64,000 bases of DNA from Boswellia sacra. Lineage: Eukaryota > Streptophyta > Magnoliopsida > Sapindales > Burseraceae. A model generated the notes under the pieces. It ran no database searches. It saw only the letters and a program-made list of their open reading frames with translations, and was not told the origin of the DNA. Location: positions 365,592-429,591 of the forward strand of contig SNVD02010047.1 of NCBI GenBank assembly GCA_013180625.2, in the 5' to 3' direction. Positions 1 through 10,249 of the stretch are shown in pieces (position 1 is the stretch's first letter; each line of letters opens with the position of its first letter). Made by a program: the position numbers and the translations under genes.

Positions 1-2223
1 TAGGCTACTTGCCTTCCCTTCTTGAAGCTAAGCTTTTTCATGACACTCCAGTCTTATTAGAGGTAATCGGTTCTGTGAAATCGTTGCTTGATGACAAACT
101 CTCTCACGCTAAGCTTCTTGGTGTTGATTATTGGTTCCTTAGGGTATTACCATCTATCTTCTTTTCAATGATTTAATTTTCAAAATGGTTAATCATCAAA
201 AACTACCCTTAGGTTTACGGATTCATCACTTATATGTAAGGTTTAATATTTTTAATCAATCAATTCTAATAATTTCAAAAACACCTCGCAAACCACCCTT
301 GCCATTAAGATTTTATTAAATTTAATATACAATTATTCTTTTACCCTTATTTTAAATTATTAAATAAATATAAATATATAAAATAATGATTTATTGTATA
401 TGTTATAATATTATTATTTGGCTGCAATTGCTCCTTACTCATCTCCTTTGCTTCAACTTCACCTTTTGAACACCAATAACTTTTCATCAATGCCACAGAA
501 GTCACCAAAGAGCTGCCCACAATCCTGATTGAAGAAATTACTTTACTCTTGCTCAATTAAACCGTTCGCAAATGCCTGCTCCATGAAAACAAAGAGTAGT
601 ATTTCAAGATCTGCAAAGTTGGATCAATCCCTTCTATGGTAAATCATTGTTGCAATAAAGCATTGAGACTAGAATTAAGCAGCAGAGTCCAGTGCTTCAA
701 GAACTCAAGGCGATGAATTATGAGACAGGATACCGGAAACAAGATTTGTGGGTTATAGTGGAAGCCACAATAAGCGAAGAAGACGATGACATGTTCTTGC
801 TCTTCTCAGAGGCTGCTGAAGCTACCGAAGAAGAAGAGACGTTGCTCTTGTCAAAGGAAAATGATTTGAATGATTTTTCGCACCATTATTTACTGATTTA
901 ACCCTTTGACTTTAGTCAAAATAAATGGTTTTTGTTAACAAGGGCAGTTTGTGATGTGTTTTGAAACTACGAGGGGTTGATTCTTAAAGTGTCAAACCTT
1001 TTTATACGAGTGACGAATCCGCAAACCTTAGGAGTAGCTTCTGATGGTTGTCTTTTTCAAAATTACTATTGTTTGGGTCCATAAATTTAAAAATTTATAC
1101 ATAAACATTTCAATATTGAATTTCAATAGAAATTCAAATTAATTATTGAACGTTTTTAAATATTTATTCATATAAAATATTAAACAATTTTCTTTTTATT
1201 CTATTTATTTTCTATTTATTAGATCATTAATAAACATGTTTCTAATTATCATCAAATGCATACACATTCTTCTTTTATTGCTAACATATATTCTGGTTAT
1301 GTCGAAACTAATCCGGTAAATTATGTCACTACGTGAAGATGGTATATATATTCGACTACTTATATTTTACTGTGGCAATAGCATTACTAGCTAGTTACAA
1401 TATTTAGATTTTTCAGTTTCAATTTGTTTCTCATTCTTGTTTGTTACAATCTCTTTCCTCAGTTGCATTTTCGTTTTAATAATATTCGATTGAATACTTC
1501 GATCAAGTCCCATCTCGTATTAGTTTGTCAAATTTATCGACTAAAGCTATATTATTTGTGTTGCTTATTATATTTTTACTTGATATTTTCTTAATAACTT
1601 TTTTTTGGCAATATTAAATCCAAAAGTTTCTGGCCAAGGAGCAGTCCACCAATGGTAAACGTTTGACGGTATCAAAGAGATGTCAAGAATTTTTGTTGGT
1701 TTCGTCCATTAGACAAGGAATACGGCCTCGCCAATCTGCTTGCCTTCTTAGCAGATTGCCCATCACTGGAAAGTATCAAATTTTACGTATGTTTCTATGC
1801 CATAGCTTTCCAAATTTCTTTTGAAAAATTTGCTTGTAGACTTTCATTCATCATGGTTTCAAATAAATATATAAAAATTTGCAGTCTCGTGACTATGATC
1901 GAGTCGATCGTGATGGAATCACCAAGAATACATACACATATGGGTTCAAGGATTTATTTAAGAAGCTGGAAGATGGAGAGATGGAGCCCTCTGTTGGGTC
2001 TCTACATCACCTCAGAGAAATTGGTTTCTATTACTTTTCAGGTTATGAGAGTGAGATGGAGATTATAAAACGTTTGCTACTAAAACCAGTGGCTCTAGAA
2101 TCACTAACTCTGACTTTTGAAGACTCTAAGAAGGGTGGATTTGCTTTTAGGAAAGAGTTGGATCAAGAACAGCTATCTACCTTACCAAGAGCTTCCTCAC
2201 ATGCCCAAATTCTATTTAGATGA
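1..2223 (+). pseudogene. F-box/LRR (FBD-like) paralog, 3' part, frameshifted
   Basis: This is the 3' portion of a gene closely related to the intact F-box/LRR gene at 4008-6006. By alignment to that copy its exons are about 1-143 (end of the LRR exon, donor after CTTAGG), 1627-1786 and 1885-2223, ending in TGA. Exon 1 carries a 3-nt in-frame insertion. Exon 2 has lost 3 nt and gained a single base near 1678 (AAAGAGATG against AAAGAATG in the other copy), which throws the rest of exon 2 out of frame. Exon 3 is intact and encodes the C-terminal block ending LPRASSHAQILFR. A MULE-like element (187-1053) lies inside the first intron. The F-box itself would lie to the left of the window. It is probably a pseudogene; alternative splicing around exon 2 could in principle rescue it. 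Confidence 0.75.
187..1053. mobile_element. Non-autonomous MULE-like element with 10-bp TSD
   Basis: The element is flanked by an identical 10-bp direct repeat, TTTTCAAAAT, at 177-186 and 1054-1063. The intact F-box paralog has only one copy of this site in its first intron (near 4981), so it serves as an empty site. The termini are long imperfect inverted repeats: the left end reads CATCAAAAACTACCCTTAGG and the right end, reversed, CATCAGAAGCTACTCCTAAGG-like, with similarity running more than 100 bp inward. No transposase is visible. The interior has a short acidic reading frame (692-901, Glu/Asp-rich) that I do not recognise and that may be captured host sequence. Ends of the same family recur at about 23296-24812, 39035-39175 and 43563-43687. 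Confidence 0.8.
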
Positions 2224-2508
2224 TCATGACTAGAATCTGTACACTTCTTTTGAAGAACCTAATAATATATGATTTTATAATTAAGTTAGTCTATTTGTTT
2301 TGCAAATTACAATTATGCATGACGATATAGATTATGCCGTGAATGACATGTAATGAGCTTTTGTTCTTTTGATCCAAACCTCACAATTGAACTCTCGAAT
2401 AGAAGAAAGAAATATTTGTTATTAAAGTAGTTCTATTTAGCTCTCATTTTCTACCTTATCAACCTCCATATTAAAATTTAAATTATTATAATTATTTAAT
2501 TTTTTTAA

Positions 2509-3444
2509 AAGAATATTTGTAATTTCCCCCATCAGTTTAACTAAAAAAAAAGATTATCCTTGAGAGATTAGATATTGCAAATTCCCCCTAAAAACAATTG
2601 AATTGGCCGTTTGAAACTTATGAAAACCCTATATTGCCTTTATAAATATTGCTAACACAAAATAAATAATAAAGATAAATGAATCACATAAATAATATTG
2701 CAAACCCACCATAATCTTTTCCAATAACTCCCCCGAATCCACCACCTCCTCCACCTCAACTGCCACCAGTAGCACTTGCTCCTGCACCATCACCGCCACT
2801 TATTCCACCACCAATCCCTTTGCCAATACCATTGCTAGTCTGTCTACCACCTCCACATCCACCACCAACTCCTCCTCCCTGTCTTCCTTTTTCTATGCCT
2901 TCACCAACCCAACACTGCCCCTGCCACCAATTCCTTTGCCAATGCTGCCCCTAGAACCTCCTCCTCTATCAATACCATCTATTCCACCACACTAAAACCT
3001 GGCCAACAGCATAATGATATCGAAGAAGATGATCAGGTTCTTAGGGTTTGGAGGTAGCACTCTACCTGAACTGGATTGGATCCATGGTCCCCCTTCTCTC
3101 TCTAGTGGCTCCATGCTGTCATTCTGATGAAACTATCGAAGTGGCTAGAGGGCCTCAATCGGTTCTATCCCCTACTTGATTTCGTTTGCAAGAAATTGAA
3201 ACAAAAGATGATAGAGTTGATTTTATCCCGTTTTAAATATAATTTTTATTTTTTATTATTAATTTTATCAAAACATTAAAATTAAAATTAAATATTTATT
3301 TTCAATTTTCTTAGTTATTTATATTTCCATTTTATCCTTTAATTGTCGAACGGAGATGAAAATTGGGGCGAATTTGAAAATATTTGATCTCTCAGGGATG
3401 ATCATTTTTTTAGTGAAACCTTGGGGGGAAATTGCAAGTATCCC
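2509..3444. mobile_element. Pack-MULE-like element carrying a glycine-rich gene fragment
   Basis: The two ends form a long inverted repeat of about 80-100 bp. The left end contains TTTGTAATTTCCCCC and TTGAGAGATTAGATATT; the right end, reversed, contains CTTGCAATTTCCCCCC and CTGAGAGATCAAATATT. Flanking 9-mers TTTTTTTAA (2500-2508) and TTTTTTCAA (3445-3453) look like a TSD with one change, though both are low complexity. The interior at about 2705-2990 is a CCACC-rich stretch. On the minus strand it reads as a glycine-rich protein fragment (GKGIGGGISGGDGAG, then a stop, then GGGGGGFGG), so a host gene piece appears to have been captured and has decayed. No transposase is present. A lone end of the same family lies at 32704-32830. 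Confidence 0.7.
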
Positions 3445-3453
3445 TTTTTTCAA

Positions 3454-4007
3454 TAAACCCAAATTATAGTTACTATTATAAGAGTAATTAGATATGGTAA
3501 CTCAATAAACTGGAGTAATTTGATTATTTAATTTAGAAGTTAGTAAAATTAATTAATAGTGGTTAAGTTGCTTCAGTGACATAGGTGAATATTGTTGCAG
3601 CAGCTTGCTTCACTGAGTTGCAAGCAGAAGCTATTAATATTGTAAGGAACAGGAACGTACTAACATATATTAATTATGTGCATACATCATGCATTCGGGA
3701 TTGATTTAATCTCTACTAAGTTGATTCCCCCTCAGGCGCAAACAACAAGAACTACTTATACAGCCAAATAATTCCAACCACAACCAAACAAGAAAATAAT
3801 CCAAGAAAAATTTTTGGGATATGATCAAGAGAGCGTTTGATAATTATATAATAATTGGTCATTCCTTCAAATAATATAGACCACATTTAATGTATTAAGG
3901 TCTTCTCTGTCCAGATTAAATTGGATTTTCCAAGGAGCTTGCTAGCCATAGACGGAATTGACAATATATTAATTAATTAATTATTATTGGTGCATTAATT
4001 TCATTAA
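3454..4007. other. Intergenic upstream region of the F-box gene
   Basis: AT-rich sequence with no coding signal. It ends with a run of TTAATTAATTAATTATTATT about 40 bp before the start codon. I see no convincing TATA box at the expected distance. Confidence 0.5.
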
Positions 4008-6006
4008 TTGATTGATCATTTGCGCATGTCTCATCCTTCTTCATTTTCAATGGAGACCATGTCCAACACCATTGATGAACATGAACGAGATCGAATCAGT
4101 GAATTTCCAGACGAAATATTGCATCACATACTGTCATGCATGACGACCAAGTCCGCAGTTGCAACAAGTATCTTGTCCGGCAGGTGGCGTCACCTCTGGA
4201 AATATATCTCCACGATCCATTTCGATTCCTTTCCTTATCGTCCAATTGGCACGGTCGATTACAGCTTCGTCGACCGAACCCTGGACCATATCAGTGCCCC
4301 TCAGCTGCAGAAATTCATCATTGCAGCTACTGTCCGTGGTGACATCTACACTAATTTCGCCCAAAAGTGGGTTGACTTCGCCCTGGAACGTAGCGTAGAA
4401 GTCCTCATATTGGATTTCAAAACCTCGCCACTTCCTGAAGATCTCTTTGATTTGCCTTCTTCATTCTATACACCAAAAGCTCAATCACTGAAGCAAATTT
4501 CCTTAGGTTGCGCCAATATTGAGCCTCCTCTGAGTTTCCAGGGTTTTGCTTCACTCAAAGCTCTACGTCTCTGGCGTTGCAAGCTCACGGATGAGATCGT
4601 GCATGAGCTTCTTCTGAAATGCAAGCTTCTGGAGTGCTTGACCATTGACAAGTGTAGATGGCTCAAGAAAGTGAGGATTTTTGGACCTTCTGCTATGCGG
4701 CTGAGGCACTTCACTTTTGTGGAGAGATGTCAGTGGAGAACATTGGTCGAAGTTGATACTCCCAATTTGGTTTCTTTCATGTATTGTGGAGATTGGAGGA
4801 GCATTTGCTTAGGCTACTTGCCTTGTCTTCGTGAAGCTAAGCTTTTTCATTACTGTGAAGTCTTATTAGATGTTGGTTCTATGAAATCAATGCTTGATGA
4901 CAAACTCTCTCACGTTAAGCTTCTTGGTGTTGATTATTGGTTCCTTAAGGTATTAGCTTTTATCTTCTTTTTGATGGTTTAATTTTCAAAACTACGGTTG
5001 TTTGTTCCATAAATTTAAAAATTATACAGAAAATAGTAATTAACATGTTTCTAGTTATTATCAAACATATATATTCTTATACAAATTCTTCTTTTATTGC
5101 TAATATATATTCTGGTTATGTTGAAACTAATCCCATAAATTATGTCACTACATGAAGGTGGTATATTCGACTACTTATGTTTTACTATGTGGCAATAGTA
5201 TTACTAGATACAATATGTTGTTTTTTCATTTTCAATTTGTTTCTCATTCTAGTTTTTACAATCTCTTTCCTCAGTTGCATTTTCATTTTAATATTATTTG
5301 ATTGAATAGGTCGAATTTATCCTATAAACCTATATTATTTGTATTGCTTATTATATTTTACTTGATGTTTTGTTAATACTTCTTTTTTTTTTTTTTGGGA
5401 ATATCAAATCCAAAAGTATTTGGCCAAGGAGGAGTACTCCACCAATGGTAAGCGTTGGAAGGTATCAAAGAATGTCAAGAATTTTTGTTGGTTTGGTCCA
5501 TTAAACAAGGTATACGACCTCGCCAATCTGCTTGCCTTCTTAGCAGACTGCCCATCACTAGAAAGTATCAAAATTTACGTATGTTTCAATTCCATAGCTT
5601 ACCAATTTTCTTTTAAAAAATTTGCTTATAGGCTTCCATTCATCATGGTTTCAAATTAATATATAAAAATTTGCAGTCTCGTGACTATGATCGCGACGGA
5701 ATCACCAAGTGCTCATACACATATGGGTTCAAGGATGTATTTAAGAAGCTGAAAGATGGAGAGGTGGAGCCCTCTGTTGGGTCTCTACATCACCTCAGAG
5801 AAATTGGTTTCTATTACTTTTCAGGTTATGAGAGTGAGATGGAGATTATAAAACGTTTGCTACAAAAAGCAGTGGCTCTAGAATCACTAACTCTGACTTT
5901 TGAAGACCCTAAGAAGGATGGATTTGCATTTGAGAAAGAGTTGTATCAACGACAGATATCTAGCCTACCAAGAGCTTCCTCACGTGCCCAAATTCTGTTT
6001 AAATGA
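4008..6006 (+). CDS. F-box/LRR protein with FBD-like C-terminus (three exons, intact)
   Basis: The predicted product would be the substrate-recognition subunit of an SCF ubiquitin ligase. Exons are 4008-4949, 5417-5578 and 5677-6006, all in phase 0 with GT-AG introns, giving 477 residues. An F-box lies at about residues 28-66 (DRISEFPDEILHHILSCM, then ILSGRWRHLW, which would bind a SKP1/ASK adaptor). Leucine-rich segments follow (LKALRLWRCKLTDEIV, LLECLTIDKC) to about residue 310. The C-terminus has the VALESLTLTFED and LPRASSRAQILF pattern of FBD-type plant F-box proteins. The first ATG is used, but ATGs at 4026, 4050 and 4059 would keep the F-box. The 3' flank matches that of the broken neighbour at 1-2223, so the pair is a tandem duplication. 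The substrate cannot be inferred. Confidence 0.85.
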
Positions 6007-9000
6007 TCATGGCTAGATAGAATCTGCACACTTCTCTTGAAGAACCTAACATGACCCAATAAATTCATAATTAAGCTAGTCTACTTCCTTTGCAAATTGC
6101 AATTAAGCTATTATGCATCACACAGATGAGGCTTTGAATGGCATGTAATGAGCTTTTGTTCCTCTGATCCAAACCTGATCATAATACTGAACTCTTGAGC
6201 GAGTGTTGTTATTTAAGCCCCATCACAGTGATAAAAATGGAAAATAAAATATTATGTCTTTCTTTCTTCCCTTTCTTATTAACTTTTCAATTTCGTTTAC
6301 CATTCTTTTCATTTATCAGGTAACAAAAGCAGAAGGTAAGCTTGTTTGAAAGATTTTAATGGAGACAATAAACACTCTTCATCAACATCCTATCCAACTC
6401 TTGATCATGATGATTGTTGGGTCTTCATTTCATCATATGGGCTTGCTTTGTAATGAGGTCACCTGTTACCGAAGTTGAAGATATTAAATTTGCTTCTAAT
6501 ATTTCATATAATACTGGATAATGATCTTATACAAGGAGGAATTCAATGCTCAGCAAAAATAAATAAATAAGACTTAAGCCATTGATTGCAATCAAAAGGT
6601 GGGGCCCCTTATTTCAACTTAGATTTGTAGGATGCCTTTAAGGGTAGGAGGAAGTTATGAAGCTCTTTGAAAACCTCTTCAACCGATCTTCATCTTAGAT
6701 GGCAGGGCAGCCCAGATTGAGTCTGGAACATTTGCATTGATTATAAATGTTTTAATAATTTGATGAGTGAAAGAAAAGAAATCGAAAAGAAAAAGGAGAA
6801 ATAAATAAAATTATTATTATATTTTTATGCTTGAGATGGGGTTTACTAATAAATTAAGTGGGGTTGAAATACAACACTCCTCTTGAATTTAAAAAAAAAA
6901 ACATTTGTTAGTATTGTTAGTTCTGATGTGGCCTTTTATAAATATAGCCCATGATCTTGGGAAAAGACTGTTGAGGCCATTTAATTTGGGCTTGATTGTT
7001 TGCCGTCTAAACTCTAAACTTTTGAATCCTCCTCTCGTTCCCAACACAAATACTTCCAAATATTGTATGGGCTTGTTTGAGAATGCAAGCACATGCCCAT
7101 GGTTGAAGTGCAGCTCGAATGGTTTGTTTATATTGTCTTTATCTTCAGATATTAAGGTTTTGTTAAAATTCAAAACAATCCGTGAACTTCACTATACAGA
7201 TTAGAATGCTTGGTAGAAGTATCGAAGTTTTTGCGATTTCCAGTAAGTTGTAGTCAGGCAATGCAGCGTGAATCTTTTCCCCTTGACTTGACCAATAAAT
7301 ACGCTCAAACGAGAGTTGGAGACTTGAGAAATGAAGCTACATATTGAAATTAGAATACTGGGTCTTGCGTGCCCTACAATATGGTCACAGAGAAGGAAAG
7401 TGTTGTGCCAATAACTCTAGCAGCAGTTATGCCATCAATCGTGGCCTTTAGTATGGGAATTTGGTTACTTTCCACTCCACATGTATACAGAAGAGTATGA
7501 TCACAACAAAACGTCTTGAGTCAATTGCGGAGGGCCTAATTAATTCTCATAAATAATCAACAAAGGCACATCAGAAAGTGGGATTTTTCTAACAGTACAA
7601 TGTATAATGCATGACAGTTCATTGGCTTAGTCATTTCATATAGTTATGATAGTAATGACTTACAACAACTAATGAGAAATCTAATCAATCAAACCTTTTT
7701 GATGATATCTTAAATGAAGAACCATTGCTTGGACCCATTAGCAATAGCCATAAGAGGAGATTAGACACTAGCAGTTCTCTTGTCACTTAAAGCCAACCAA
7801 CAGCTGGCTCTTTCACAATATCAAGGCATTTAAGTGCTCTCTTTTATCCCTAGCTTACCATTACTGCAAAGGACCTACTTATCCTCGAAGCATCGCTTAG
7901 AGTTAGGACTCAAATCCTGCCTGCGTGCCAAAGGGCCCAGAAGCTACACTCTCATTGCAAGGCAATGACATGCACCCTTGATGGTGCAACCACTTCTACG
8001 CTTGAATAACGTTGGACATGATTTTAATATTTGCATCCAGCTGCTAGTCCAGATGCCCCTCTGGTGACAAATTTGATTTGAAAGAACCTCATTAATTATG
8101 TATCAAGGTTAACGGCTTTTTTTCTTTTTCTTTTTCCTGTTCATGTTCACGAGAGAAACTCCATCAATCGCACATCGCAATTGAGATCTTGAATAGCTTA
8201 TAACGGTTTGGATTCTTTCATCAAGTAGACACGATTTTGGTAAGGATAACATTACCTAAGAAATTTTTATTAAGAAGTTGGATTTCATTGCATTTGTTTG
8301 CTTGTGGTTCTTGTAATTGGTATGGATTTCTAGTTTCAAAATCATTGTTATTAATTTTTCGGTCACATATAAGCAGTAGAGAATTAGAGAAAGAGCATCA
8401 AAGAATTAAACGAGTAGGTAACATTGAATTGAACGGACAAGATTATCTAACTTAATCAATAAGATGTCATGTACTGATGTGGTTCCAATATTACAGGTTT
8501 AACTAGCCAGAAGCTCAATCTATATTAAGAAGTGATTTTCTTGTCCGTAGCTTTATATCTCACCAAGTTCACAAGTGAAACCAGAGTCCTATTTGGATTG
8601 AGATTGTTATTTCATAACAAATGACATTATGGTAAGACACACCCAAATTTTACTTTTAAAATATTTATTAAATCTCAATTACAAACAATAACACTTTCAA
8701 GCAGTAGCTTATCACATTGCTACATTACAAAAGCATTTCTTAATAAGCACTTTAAAATATGCATTGACAAATTGGCGGTAGAATCTCACTACCAAGTTGC
8801 CTTGCAACAGAAACATCTACACTTCTTTGTCTTTCCCTAGCAGTTAGGCTTCAATCCAAAGCCAGCCACGAACTGCGAAGCTCATAAATATAATTAAAAT
8901 GGGAAAAGAGCCAGTTCAGAATTAGTATTGGCCCCAAGATAAAATTACCATTATACCCTCCTTAAAACTCTATATTTACCAAACATTAATTGGCTTGCTG

Positions 9001-9120
9001 TAGTATAAGATCGCCATATTATGCTATGGCCAGAAATAATTTGACCAAGGCCCCTTTATCTTGCTAGCTAAACATACTAAAAGGGCTCCTTAATTTAGCT
9101 GAGGGATCTGAATCTGATGG
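6007..9120. other. Intergenic, no gene recognised
   Basis: The first 200 bp is the F-box gene's 3' flank, shared with 2224-2400. The remainder has only short overlapping open frames on both strands (for example 6889-7204 on either strand) with no recognisable family. The stretch at 8570-8780 has the AT-rich look of a degenerate repeat, but I could not define its ends. Confidence 0.5.
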
Positions 9121-10039
9121 CTAATATCGAAACTGTCCTCCAGTGTATGTCTGCCCAAAGGACCAACCAGCAGGGGCAACATTGTAAGAAACCACACTGC
9201 GGCCATCACTCGTGGTGACAACAAAAGAGAGGCTTTGTCCGTTAAGGTAGGAGTTGCTCTGCCAGTTTTGGCCCCAATTCCTTTACATTGGTTGCCATCT
9301 AGTCCTTGAACCTTTGATGGATACAGCATGGACATCACCAGCACCTCCAACATTTGTAATTAGCACTAAATTGAAATAAGAATGGCCATTGACCGTAAAC
9401 CTAATGCCTCCACTCCTCTTGCATCTTACCCTGCAAAATCCCATCACAAAATTAGCCTTAAAAATGAGTAAACCTGAAAATATAGGTGTAGAAAGTGAAA
9501 ATTATTTGTTACCTTCTGTATAATACAGGAACAATACCAGCTCTGTACTGCGCAATGTGTTGGAAAATAGGCTGAGAGAGATCAAAATGGTGGTTTGGAG
9601 GGTCACACCAGCCACCTGGAGGGCAAAAGTTAGTGGCAGTGACTGTAATGGAGCCAGGAAGGCACCATTGTGGGTCATTAACACACATAAGCTGAAAGCA
9701 TGCACCGCAGCTCAAGCCATTGTCAAATAATGCAGTGCTGAGTGCTGCAGTGTTGATCCCATAACCTTGGCTGTATAGATTGCCATAGCCGCAAGCCCCA
9801 CCTGATAAAATGACCAAAAATATTGTCACACAGAGAGTATTATTTTCAGTATGCAAATCCTCAATACAACTAAATTAAGTAAAAGTTTAGTTTTGTCACT
9901 TGTGTAACGTACCCATTGTGCCAGATGCATCACCTCCTCCATAGAAAGTGGCATGAGCATTAATCCAACCCCCATAGTAGCCCTGAACAGATGATAGCAT
10001 TGTGAAAAACCCCACCAAAAGGATCCCCAAAAGAGCCAT
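9121..10039 (-). pseudogene. Alpha-expansin with premature stop in exon 3
   Basis: Expansins are secreted, pH-dependent wall-loosening proteins. Three exons on the minus strand with GT-AG introns: 10039-9913, 9801-9513 and 9430-9121, in the usual alpha-expansin positions. Residues 1-20 form a signal peptide ([20 protein letters not shown]), followed by [13 protein letters not shown], the Cys-rich GH45-like domain with HHFDLS, and the start of the C-terminal domain ([20 protein letters not shown]). At 9285-9283, just after WQPM, a TAA stands where expansins normally have Ser, cutting the protein to 187 residues. The same frame then continues clean through [15 protein letters not shown] to a normal stop at 9121-9123, for 241 residues without the stop. 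Two normally conserved positions also differ (SRTRWQ for SRTGWQ; RRVRC for RRVPC). The frame is otherwise intact, so inactivation looks recent. A sequencing error at one base is the main alternative. Confidence 0.85.
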
Positions 10040-10240
10040 TTTCCTGCAAAAAGCAGTCTAGTACTCTTCAGCATTGTGTAACATACAGTAGTGATATAAC
10101 TAATTGTATTCACTTTATTACATGCTACTTTTTAGAAGGAAAGGGGAAATAGAAAGAGAAAAAAAAATGTAACTAGAAAATGATGTACCTTGAAAGTAGT
10201 TGTTTGGAGGAAATGAGGAAGAGGGGCTAGCTTAAGGGGG

Positions 10241-10249
10241 AATAAATAG
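10241..10249 (-). promoter_or_regulatory. Possible TATA box of the expansin gene
   Basis: On the minus strand this reads CTATTTATT, about 200 bp upstream of the expansin start codon. It is the best TATA-like match in that interval; no other support. Confidence 0.4.

Noticed and set aside
692..901. Acidic 69-residue reading frame as an independent gene
   Set aside because: It lies wholly inside the MULE-like element at 187-1053 and has no recognisable family, promoter or splice context; treated as possible captured sequence.
6889..7204. Overlapping 94- and 99-residue frames on both strands
   Set aside because: Frames on both strands of the same DNA, no family resemblance and no codon pattern favouring either; likely chance.
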